This document shows, piece after piece, positions 16,433-24,228 of a DNA stretch of 64,000 nt; positions within the stretch are counted from its first letter, which is position 1; every line of letters starts with the position of its first letter. The notes under the pieces were generated by a model. It searched no databases and was not told the origin of the DNA. It saw only the letters and a program-made list of their open reading frames with translations. Source of the stretch: Larkinella sp049445795 (GTDB lineage Bacteria > Bacteroidota > Bacteroidia > Cytophagales > Spirosomataceae); NCBI RefSeq assembly GCF_049445795.1, contig NZ_JBMSDT010000008.1, positions 248,001 through 312,000 of the forward strand, given 5' to 3'. The translations under genes and the position numbers were made by a program.

Positions 16433-19047
16433 AAAAAACATCGCATCCTGAACCGCCCCGCTGGGCCGGGCGTTTGCTGCGCGGTTTCTGTGCCCCCCAC
16501 CGGGTTGATGAGATGGAAGGGGATCTGGAAGAGCTTTTCCGGCAACGGGTGGAGTCGATCGGACTACAGCGGGCGCGATGGCGCTACTGGCGGGATGTGC
16601 TGAGCCTGGTACGGCCCTTTATGATCAGACGACAAGCCTCTCTATACACCAACCCAAGTCATATGGACATGATTAGCAACTATTTCAAAATCGCCTGGAG
16701 AAAAATTTTACACCAAAAAACGTTCTCCCTACTCAACATTTTCGGGCTCGCATTAAGCATGTCGGTGGGACTGTTAATCATGCTTTTGTATCAAGACGGC
16801 TACAATTATGACCAGTTTCATAAAGACGCTGAGTTGATCTACCGGGTGAATACAATAGCCAATCGAAAAGATGGAAATACGGAACCCTACGCCACTAGTC
16901 CCACTCCCATTGGAAAAGTGATTGAATCAAAATTTGCATGGGTAGATGAGGTAACTGTTTTAACGATTGTTGACGATGTGATTATCAAAGATCATCAACG
17001 ATTTGACTTTAAAGGAAAAGCTACCGATACAAACTTTCTCAAAATCTTCAATTTTAGCCTCCAACGTGGTGATGCAGACCAGGCATTAGCAGAACCAAAT
17101 TCCATCGTCATTACGGCCGATTTAAGTAATAAATTATTTAGAGACGAGAACCCAATCGACAAATCTATTCAGATAGGAAACCGTGGATATTATAAAATTA
17201 CCGGTGTACTTAAACCCAATCCGGGTAAGACTCATTTTGAATTCGAGGCTTTACTTTCAACTAACTTACGGGAAGATACGACCGAAAACTGGGCTAATTA
17301 TTCTTCAACCTACACGTATGTTAAAGTAAAACCTACTACAAGTATTGACCAGGCTATAGCGGCAATTAACGACGAAGTATTACCCAACTATAAAAATCTG
17401 GTACTATCCGATCGGGATGCCAGTTACCGATTTGACTTACAAGCCCTGCCTGAAATTACACCCGGGTACAGCATTGCCAACGGTATGGGTAAAGGCTTAC
17501 CCAGCCATCTGCTGTGGTTTCTGGCATTTATGGGTTTTATCGTCATAGCATCTGCCCTTTTCAATTACACCAATTTGACCCTGGCAAAGTCATTGGGCAG
17601 AGCTAAAGAAATAGGAGTCAGAAAAGTTATCGGAGCCAATCGAACCCAGATTTTATTCCAAATAGTCAGTGAAGGAATCGTCCTGTCTTTGATTGCTTTA
17701 TTGCTGGCACTGGGTTTTATGATGTATTTGCGCGAGCAACTAAACGCCTTACAAAGTTTCCAATTTTTTGATCTGAACGTCAGCCCTACTCTCAGTTCAT
17801 TCGCCTACTTTTTCCTTTTCGCACTATTAATAGGGGTTTTTGCGGGCTTGCTGCCAGCGATTACAATTTCAAAACTCAATCCCCTTACAGCGATTCGTAA
17901 AATCGAAAACCTCAGCCTGTTCAAGCGCATCGGTATGGTCCGATCGCTTCTGGTGATCCAGTTTGCCTTTACGATGCTGTTTATCATGGTAATAACCACC
18001 GTGCATAAGCAGATAGAATATGCTATCAATATCGACTACGGTTTTACAACCGAGCAACTTTATACCGTTCAGCTTCAGGGCGTACCGGCAAGCCTAACCA
18101 AGGCAAAATTTGCCACGATTCCCGGTGTAAGACGTACTGCTGCCATCAACAAACCGTTGGGCACCTATTCGGTTGCTTCGACCACTATGAAACTCCATAA
18201 AATAGACAATTATGAGTCGGTTAAAAGCTATTCGATTGACAATGCGCTTATACCAACGCTGAATTTAACGTTACTCGCAGGCAAAAATTTTTCGTCTGCA
18301 CCCTCCATCAATACAGTAAGCAAAGACATCATCGTCAATGAATTATTTATAAAAAAATACCGATTGGGCAATGCTTCGGAGTCGATTGGCAAATTTGTTT
18401 ACCTGAATGATTCTACCATCGCAACAATTAAAGGCGTCGTAAAAGACTTTCTGTTCAAGCCCGCCGACGAGCCAATAGAACCCCTGATGTTGCGAAATGA
18501 TCCGTCTGAATGGCAGGTGCTTACCGTCGAGATTTTGCCACAAAATTCTGATAAAACCATCGACGCTCTAAAAACCGCCTGGGAAGAAATAGCGCCTGGG
18601 TATGAGTTTCGGGGAGAATTTTATAAAACGACCATTCAAAATAATTTTGTCATCGTCAAAGATGTCAACAAAGTCATTACATTTTTCACATTTCTAACCT
18701 TCCTGATCGGAATGATGGGTCTGTTGGGGATGACCATTTACTCCGTTGAGAAGAGACAGAAAGAAATTAGCTTACGAAAGGTATTGGGAGCCACCGAAAA
18801 GGATCTTATCATCACTTTATCCAAAGGTTTTTTGATGCTTTTACTCATCAGTTTCTGCATTTCTATCCCCGCAGGTATTTACCTCAGCAGTCAGATTCTA
18901 AACAATTTTGCGAATCGGATTGGCCTTGGTTTAAATATCGTCTTACCGGGCTTTACCATCCTTTCCTTACTGGCGATCAGTACGATTTGTTCACAGACCA
19001 TCAAAGCAGCCGTGACGAATCCGGTAAAATCGTTACGTAGCGAATAA
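16429..19047 (+). CDS. Large MacB/FtsX-type ABC permease with N-terminal prefix domain
   Basis: About 872 residues from the ATG at 16429, which overlaps the PadR stop. The first 75 residues are a cytoplasmic prefix (RLLRGFCAPHRVDEMEGDLEE, then RARWRYWRDVLSLVRPF), as in the permease-prefix-domain-2 family. A MacB-like periplasmic domain between the first two membrane segments follows, then an FtsX domain (IGVRKVIGANRTQI). A second periplasmic and FtsX half ends in ISLRKVLGATEKDL and AVTNPVKSLRSE. Such duplicated orphan permeases have no ABC ATPase next to them, as here. The body from about 16680 is visibly A+T-richer than the prefix and the neighbours. Confidence 0.88.
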   Translation: MKKTSHPEPPRWAGRLLRGFCAPHRVDEMEGDLEELFRQRVESIGLQRARWRYWRDVLSLVRPFMIRRQASLYTNPSHMDMISNYFKIAWRKILHQKTFSLLNIFGLALSMSVGLLIMLLYQDGYNYDQFHKDAELIYRVNTIANRKDGNTEPYATSPTPIGKVIESKFAWVDEVTVLTIVDDVIIKDHQRFDFKGKATDTNFLKIFNFSLQRGDADQALAEPNSIVITADLSNKLFRDENPIDKSIQIGNRGYYKITGVLKPNPGKTHFEFEALLSTNLREDTTENWANYSSTYTYVKVKPTTSIDQAIAAINDEVLPNYKNLVLSDRDASYRFDLQALPEITPGYSIANGMGKGLPSHLLWFLAFMGFIVIASALFNYTNLTLAKSLGRAKEIGVRKVIGANRTQILFQIVSEGIVLSLIALLLALGFMMYLREQLNALQSFQFFDLNVSPTLSSFAYFFLFALLIGVFAGLLPAITISKLNPLTAIRKIENLSLFKRIGMVRSLLVIQFAFTMLFIMVITTVHKQIEYAINIDYGFTTEQLYTVQLQGVPASLTKAKFATIPGVRRTAAINKPLGTYSVASTTMKLHKIDNYESVKSYSIDNALIPTLNLTLLAGKNFSSAPSINTVSKDIIVNELFIKKYRLGNASESIGKFVYLNDSTIATIKGVVKDFLFKPADEPIEPLMLRNDPSEWQVLTVEILPQNSDKTIDALKTAWEEIAPGYEFRGEFYKTTIQNNFVIVKDVNKVITFFTFLTFLIGMMGLLGMTIYSVEKRQKEISLRKVLGATEKDLIITLSKGFLMLLLISFCISIPAGIYLSSQILNNFANRIGLGLNIVLPGFTILSLLAISTICSQTIKAAVTNPVKSLRSE

Positions 19048-19074
19048 GCGTATGTGCACTGCCCCTCAGCCCGT

Positions 19075-21807
19075 TTACTCAGTCCGCAAACTCTTCACCG
19101 GGTTCACCAGGGCGGCTTTGATCGCCTGGTAGCTGACCGTCAGCAACGCGATGAGCAGGGCCAGCCCACCGGCCAATGCAAACATCCACCATTCCAGGTC
19201 GATGTGGTACGCGTATTCCTGGAGCCACTGGTTGGTAGCCCACCAGGCGATCGGGAACGCGATTCCGTTGGCCATCAACACCAGTTTCAGAAAGTCGCCC
19301 GAAAGCAGCGTGGCCAGATTAACCGTACTGGCTCCCAGCACCTTCCGGACACCCACTTCCTTGATGCGCTGTTCGGCTGAGTACGTGGCCAGCCCAAACA
19401 AGCCGAGACAGGCGATGAAAATGGTGGACAGCGCAACCCAGATGAGCAGGGTCTGTCGGCGGGCGTCTTCCCGGTAAAACAGCGCCAGTTGCTGATCCAG
19501 AAAATGGTATTCAAACGGCTCATCCGGGTCGGCTTTCAGCATCACGGCTTTCAACTTTTCGAGGGTTTCGGGAATGTTGCCGGCGTCGATCCGGGCCGTG
19601 TAATAGTCAATCCCGTGAATCGGATTCTGGTGGTAAGCCAGCACCAGGGGTTCAATTCGTGCTCTCAGCGACTGAAAATGAAAATCCTTCACGATCCCGA
19701 TTACCCGGGCTTTGAAAGGGGTGTTGTCGGAGTTAACGGGAACAAACTCACCGCCCCCCGACATGGCCGGAATTTCCACCACCTGGTCCGATGGCTCGGT
19801 GATGTTCAGCAATCGGGCGGCCGTTTCGTTCAGCAAAACCGACAATGAATCCGCCGGATTGGCAAAATTTCGTCCTTTTACCAGACTAACTTCGAACGTT
19901 TTGAGGAAGTCTTGATCCGCCCCAATCAGGTAAGCAACCCGGGGATCATCGGCTTTACCCTGTGGGTTGATTTTGACGGTTCGATATATTTTCCATTCGC
20001 CGGGTACCCTCGATGTAACCGATATGTTTTTCACCGAGGGAATTTTAGCCATATCGGCCTTAATCGTCTCAAAATGATCCCGCGCTGTGCCGGTATTGAT
20101 GTCGATCACCACCAACTGCTCCTGGTTGAACCCCAGGTTCGTCGTGGTCATAAACCGTACCTGCCAGAAGAGGGCGATGGTGCCGACAATCAGCACCGTT
20201 GAAATTGTAAATTGAAAAACGACCAGGGTTTTCCGCAAACTCAGGCTACCCCGCTGGTTGATTTTCATGCCTTTCAACAGCAAAACCGGCTTGTAGCCCG
20301 AGAGCAGTAAGGCTGGATAACTCCCCGACACCAGCCCCATCAGCAGGGTGGCCCCCAGCGTCATCAGCCAGATTCGGTAATCCGTGCCAAATCCCAGCGA
20401 TAGTTGTTTATTGACAAACGGGTTGAAGAACGGCAGGACGATGTTGACCAGAATCAATGCCAATACCAGCGATAGACCCGAAATCAGCAGGGCTTCCACC
20501 AGAAACTGATAGATCAGATTGCTCCGCTCGGCCCCGATCGACTTGCGGACCCCGATTTCCTTGACCCGGCTGGAGGCCCGGGCGGTCGATAAATTCATGT
20601 AATTGATTCCTGCAATGAGTAGCACAAACAGCGCAATGAATGAGAAAATCCGGATGTAAAACGGACTTCCCTGCGGAATAGCCTCTACGTTTGAATTCCG
20701 GGCACCGTCGACAATACCTTCCGACTGCAAGTGGATATCCTTCAGCGCCTGAAGACGGTACGCTAGGCTGGAGCCGATTTCGGGGGCAACATGAGCCAGC
20801 GCAAGCTTCGTGAGTTTGGCAGAAACCGATTCAGCATTTGTGTTGGGTTTTAGCAGCACATACACGGAAAAATTAGCAGACGACCAATCACTGGCGGCAG
20901 TTTGCTGGTAGAAATCCGTATTCCGGTACGAAGCTTCGGAAACCAGCGAGTTGAAGTCAAAGCTCGAATTGCGCGGGTGGTTTTTCAAAATACCGGTCAC
21001 TTTCAGCGGGGAATCGATGTGACTAAACTGGAGCGTTTTACCCAGAACCTGCGTATCGCCAAACAGCCGCAAAGCCAGCTCTTCATTGATCACGATTGAA
21101 TTGGGTTCGCGTAAGGCCGTCTGTTTATCACCGAGCACGAGGGGAAAATCGAAGATTTGCAGAAAATTTTCATCGGCATTCGTGATCGTTTCCTGAAAAT
21201 TCACCGGGTTTTCGGGATTGATGAGATTCGCCCGCCCGATTCTGGATACGCGCGTCGTCTGGTCGATTTCGGCAATGGTTTTCGGCGATTCCGTCGCCAG
21301 TTTGTAGCTGGCAGCGGCAATGGTGGTGGCCTCGCCCTTGACGGTTTTATGCTCGATCACCCGGTAGATACGATCAGCCCGGCTGTGTTGCTGGTCAAAG
21401 GTGAGTTCGTCGAACAGATAGAGTCCGACGAGCAAAAAGCAGCTAAGTCCGAACGTCAGACCGGCCAGATTTAGGGCCGTATAGAGTTTGTTGCGACTCA
21501 GGGTTCGGAGGGCAATTTTAAAGTAATTTCGTAGCATAGCGGGTTGTAAGGAATAGTTTTGCGATTTTGGTGACGTTGATCGGGCAAATGGACGAATCAG
21601 CCGTAAAACCGCCAGCGTATACCGCCAACGAGCGGCCCGCAGCCCCACGGTTTTTACCCAGTAGGTGTACATTTCGAGCAGGTCACCTTGCAGCTCGTCT
21701 TCCTGCCCGGGTGGGCAGTACCGGCTCAGCAACCAGGCCGTCGGAATGCCGAACCACCAGCGGGGTGGCCCGGACGAGTCGCCTTTGGTATTGGTTAAAC
21801 GCCCCAT
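19075..21807 (-). CDS. Large MacB/FtsX-type ABC permease with N-terminal prefix domain (mirror copy)
   Basis: 910 residues from the ATG at 21807; the longer frame begins at a GTG inside PadR. Architecture is the same as the permease at 16429. A prefix (WLLSRYCPPGQEDELQGDLLE and RAARWRYTLAVLRLIRPFA) precedes membrane segment one with a MacB-like periplasmic domain (FDQQHSRADRIYRV). FtsX half one has IGVRKSIGAERSNL, and half two has VGVRKVLGASTVNL ending in ALVNPVKSLRTE. Its composition is G+C-rich like the rest of the window, unlike its mirror copy. The start overlaps the end of PadR by 13 bases. Only 27 bases separate its stop from the stop of the facing permease. Confidence 0.9.
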   Translation of the reverse strand: MGRLTNTKGDSSGPPRWWFGIPTAWLLSRYCPPGQEDELQGDLLEMYTYWVKTVGLRAARWRYTLAVLRLIRPFARSTSPKSQNYSLQPAMLRNYFKIALRTLSRNKLYTALNLAGLTFGLSCFLLVGLYLFDELTFDQQHSRADRIYRVIEHKTVKGEATTIAAASYKLATESPKTIAEIDQTTRVSRIGRANLINPENPVNFQETITNADENFLQIFDFPLVLGDKQTALREPNSIVINEELALRLFGDTQVLGKTLQFSHIDSPLKVTGILKNHPRNSSFDFNSLVSEASYRNTDFYQQTAASDWSSANFSVYVLLKPNTNAESVSAKLTKLALAHVAPEIGSSLAYRLQALKDIHLQSEGIVDGARNSNVEAIPQGSPFYIRIFSFIALFVLLIAGINYMNLSTARASSRVKEIGVRKSIGAERSNLIYQFLVEALLISGLSLVLALILVNIVLPFFNPFVNKQLSLGFGTDYRIWLMTLGATLLMGLVSGSYPALLLSGYKPVLLLKGMKINQRGSLSLRKTLVVFQFTISTVLIVGTIALFWQVRFMTTTNLGFNQEQLVVIDINTGTARDHFETIKADMAKIPSVKNISVTSRVPGEWKIYRTVKINPQGKADDPRVAYLIGADQDFLKTFEVSLVKGRNFANPADSLSVLLNETAARLLNITEPSDQVVEIPAMSGGGEFVPVNSDNTPFKARVIGIVKDFHFQSLRARIEPLVLAYHQNPIHGIDYYTARIDAGNIPETLEKLKAVMLKADPDEPFEYHFLDQQLALFYREDARRQTLLIWVALSTIFIACLGLFGLATYSAEQRIKEVGVRKVLGASTVNLATLLSGDFLKLVLMANGIAFPIAWWATNQWLQEYAYHIDLEWWMFALAGGLALLIALLTVSYQAIKAALVNPVKSLRTE

Positions 21808-22133
21808 AACCGAATCACCTGGTTTGGAATCTGCTCCCACAATTGATTGCGCAGGTGCCGGCACTCGATCAGGGCCCGCTGACCGGCCGCCGTGACAGTG
21901 AACAGCCGTTTCTGACGCCCTCCCCGCTCGGCAGTGGCTCCACCCATCTGAGAGGAGACAAATCCCTTCTCCGTGAGTCGTTGCAGGGTGGTATGGACCG
22001 TCGGGAAGCTGACGCTGCGGCCCATCTGCTGCTCGATGGTCTGCGTAATCGAAGCACAGTAGGCCTGCTCCTGCAAAGCGGCCACCGTCAACAAGACAAT
22101 TTCCTCCAATTCTCCCAGGTAAGGTCGTTTCAT
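21795..22133 (-). CDS. PadR-family transcriptional regulator (mirror copy)
   Basis: 112 residues. The winged-helix sequence GELEEIVLLTVAALQEQAYC, VSFPTVHTTLQRLTEKGFV and GRQKRLFTVTAAGQRALIE parallels the PadR at 16106 position by position. Its coding end overlaps the start of the permease gene downstream. It is divergent from the parD gene, and the gap between them carries TGTCC-N6-GGACA dyads. Confidence 0.92.
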   Translation of the reverse strand: MKRPYLGELEEIVLLTVAALQEQAYCASITQTIEQQMGRSVSFPTVHTTLQRLTEKGFVSSQMGGATAERGGRQKRLFTVTAAGQRALIECRHLRNQLWEQIPNQVIRLWGV

Positions 22134-22271
22134 AACAAAAGAAGTCGGAACGGACGCAGCGGGCTAGCCATGATTAGTATAGGCTTTGTCGTACAAATAG
22201 CTAGCCAAATAAGTCAAAACTGTTCCGTAGGCGCTAAAAGCGCTATTTAACCCGTTGGCTTATCGATGAGT

Positions 22272-22308
22272 TGTCCAAAAATGGACACTTTCCGTTCAGA
22301 AACGGACA
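22272..22308. promoter_or_regulatory. Candidate PadR operator pair, TGTCC-N6-GGACA
   Basis: TGTCCAAAAATGGACA (22272-22287) is a dyad with the same 16-base architecture as 15984-15999. An imperfect second copy, CGTTCAGAAACGGACA, is at 22293-22308 and shares its AGAAACGGACA half with the distant site. The pair lies between the divergent PadR and parD genes and could control both. Confidence 0.5.
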
Positions 22309-22413
22309 AGTGACTGGCGGATAGGTCTGCGTTAATGGACGAAAATAGACTTGATACATGTACCAAATCTTGGCACATTTGCTTTAACGTATGCACAAAC
22401 AGCGGATCAAGCC

Positions 22414-22653
22414 ATGAAATGGAATGCATCAGTTACGATCGGAGAGCATTTTGCCGCTTTCGTTGAAAGCCAGGTTGAAACAGGCCGTTACAGTTCCACC
22501 AGTGAGGTCGTGCGAGCCGGATTGCGCCTACTGGAACAGGAAGAAGAAAAACTAAAAGTTCTTAGACACGCTTTACAGGAAGGCGAGCAAAGCGGATTTG
22601 TCGAATCCCAACGCATCCTTACCAACCCGGATTCTGCGTCAGGTTGGGATTAA
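22414..22653 (+). CDS. ParD-family antitoxin, without a ParE partner
   Basis: 79 residues from the ATG at 22414; an upstream TTG extension is not conserved-looking. SVTIGEHFAAFVESQVETGR followed by YSSTSEVVRAGLRLLEQEEE is the ribbon-helix-helix DNA-binding part of ParD proteins, and KLKVLRHALQEGEQSG is the start of the toxin-binding helix. The last residues (about SQRILTNPDSASGWD) are read from DNA that is antisense to the SusD C-terminus, so the natural end may have been replaced. No ParE toxin follows; the next gene is the convergent susD. It may be an orphan remnant or may neutralise a toxin encoded elsewhere. Confidence 0.85.
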   Translation: MKWNASVTIGEHFAAFVESQVETGRYSSTSEVVRAGLRLLEQEEEKLKVLRHALQEGEQSGFVESQRILTNPDSASGWD

Positions 22654-24118
22654 GTTGTCGCTCTTTGGCCGGAATAGGGAACAAATAGTGCTTCTTTTCG
22701 TCGAACGGCCGACCTTTGGACGTCAATTCCTGGTAGGCTTTTTTCCAGCGGACCAAATCGCGCCAGCGATGGCCTTCCATCCCTAGTTCAACGACGCGTT
22801 CGTGCATGACCCAGTCCATGAAGGCGGTTTTGGACAAACCGGGTTCCAGCGGCTCCAGCCCGGCCCGCTTCCGGACCCGGTTGACAGCCGCGTAGGCATC
22901 GGCGGTCGGCCCCTGGGCCGAATTAATGGCTTCGGCGTATAGTAGTAACACATCGGCAAACCGTAGCAACCGGATGTTTACATCCGAACCCGTGGTCCAG
23001 TCGAACTCATTTCCGGCGTCTTTCTGGTATTTCCGAATGGCATAATCGCCCGGCTGAATGTCCGACCAGGCATCGTATTCCAGAATCCGGAAGTAATCCA
23101 GGCCGTCGAACTTACTGCCCTGCGGTCCAAAAACCGAAGCCAGCAAGCGCGTGTCGCCCCGTTCAAACTGCTTCACGTACCATTCCGAGGGAATCACGTT
23201 GTTGTAGGCCCGACCCCGCACCCCCATTTCGAGCGGCCGCAGGCCGCCGGTGCCGCATTCGTCGCAAAACGCGCCTGGGTTGACGGTGGTGGAGAACTGA
23301 ACCTCGAAAAGTGACTCCCGGTTGTTCTCGTTGGTGTTTGTATGGTTATCCCGGTAATTCGGCACCAGATCGTAGACGTTGGAGTCGATGATTTCTTTAA
23401 ACAGCCGGGCCGCAGCCGCGTAATCGGTCTGACTGTTGGTTAGGTTGGCGCGGTACAGCAGGGCTTTACCCCGGAATCCTTTGGCCGCTCCGCGCGTCGC
23501 CCGGCCAATGTCGTCGCCTTCGTACGAAACCGGAAGGCGTTTTTCGGCTTCTTCAAAATCCTTCAGGATGGCGTCATACACGTTGACAGCGGCAATGCGG
23601 GTAGGCTGACGTTCGGCGGGGTTACTCACATCCACCACTTTCAGAATCAGGGGCACATCGCCAAAATTGGTCACCAGCGTAAAGTAATACAGCCCGCGCA
23701 GAAAATAGGCTTCGCCCAGCAGGCGGCTTTTTTTAGCCTCGTTCATCGCCACGCCCGGGATGCGGGTGATGGCCAGGTTCGTCCGGTAAACGCCCTGGTA
23801 ACAACCCGTCCAGATGAAGTTGAACAGCTCATTGCTGGCATCCGTTTCGGCTTCCCGCATGGCCACCAGGCTCGGACTGGTCGAAGCCGTTGCGTTGGTT
23901 TCGTCCGACATCAGTTCCTGCGTTAGGTGCATGATCTGGGAGTACAAATCCGGTGATGCCAGCGTGGCATAAGCCGCATTCACCGCCTTCAGCGCATCTT
24001 CTTCGGTTTTGTAATAATTGTCGGTCGTCAGTTCATTGACGTTCTGTACCTCCAGCGCTTTTTCGCTGCAACCGGCCGTCAAGCCGGTTATCAGCAGGAG
24101 CATACTAATTTTTTTCAT
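22619..24118 (-). CDS. SusD/RagB-family outer-membrane lipoprotein
   Basis: 499 residues from the ATG at 24118. The signal peptide ends LITGLTAGC, giving a lipid anchor at Cys 17. SusD hallmarks are the TTDNYYKTEEDALKAVNAAY front, the TPR-like helices (AYFLRGLYYFTLVTNFGDVP), and the end FPIPAKERQLNPNLTQNPGW. It should cap the SusC channel and bind the imported glycan or peptide. It lies downstream of susC in the same operon with an inverted repeat between them. Its 3' end overlaps parD by 35 bases in antisense. No glycoside hydrolase or regulator of a classic PUL is adjacent, so the substrate is unknown. Confidence 0.95.
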   Translation of the reverse strand: MKKISMLLLITGLTAGCSEKALEVQNVNELTTDNYYKTEEDALKAVNAAYATLASPDLYSQIMHLTQELMSDETNATASTSPSLVAMREAETDASNELFNFIWTGCYQGVYRTNLAITRIPGVAMNEAKKSRLLGEAYFLRGLYYFTLVTNFGDVPLILKVVDVSNPAERQPTRIAAVNVYDAILKDFEEAEKRLPVSYEGDDIGRATRGAAKGFRGKALLYRANLTNSQTDYAAAARLFKEIIDSNVYDLVPNYRDNHTNTNENNRESLFEVQFSTTVNPGAFCDECGTGGLRPLEMGVRGRAYNNVIPSEWYVKQFERGDTRLLASVFGPQGSKFDGLDYFRILEYDAWSDIQPGDYAIRKYQKDAGNEFDWTTGSDVNIRLLRFADVLLLYAEAINSAQGPTADAYAAVNRVRKRAGLEPLEPGLSKTAFMDWVMHERVVELGMEGHRWRDLVRWKKAYQELTSKGRPFDEKKHYLFPIPAKERQLNPNLTQNPGW

Positions 24119-24130
24119 CACTCGAGTATG

Positions 24131-24228
24131 ATTGAGTGAATGAGCGAATGAGTAATTGAGTGAAATACACCGTTTTTTGTACTTTCTGAGGCATTATTCA
24201 CTCAATCACTCATTCGCTCATTCACAAT
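24131..24228. repeat. Word-mosaic inverted repeat (CACTCATTCGCTCATTC type) between susC and susD
   Basis: The left arm ATTGAGTGAATGAGCGAATG and the right arm CATTCGCTCATTCACAAT pair over about 30 bases with a two-base slip. The spacer is about 33 bases and T-rich (CGTTTTTTGTAC). Arms are built from TGAGTGAA/TGAGCGAA words. Confidence 0.88.
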
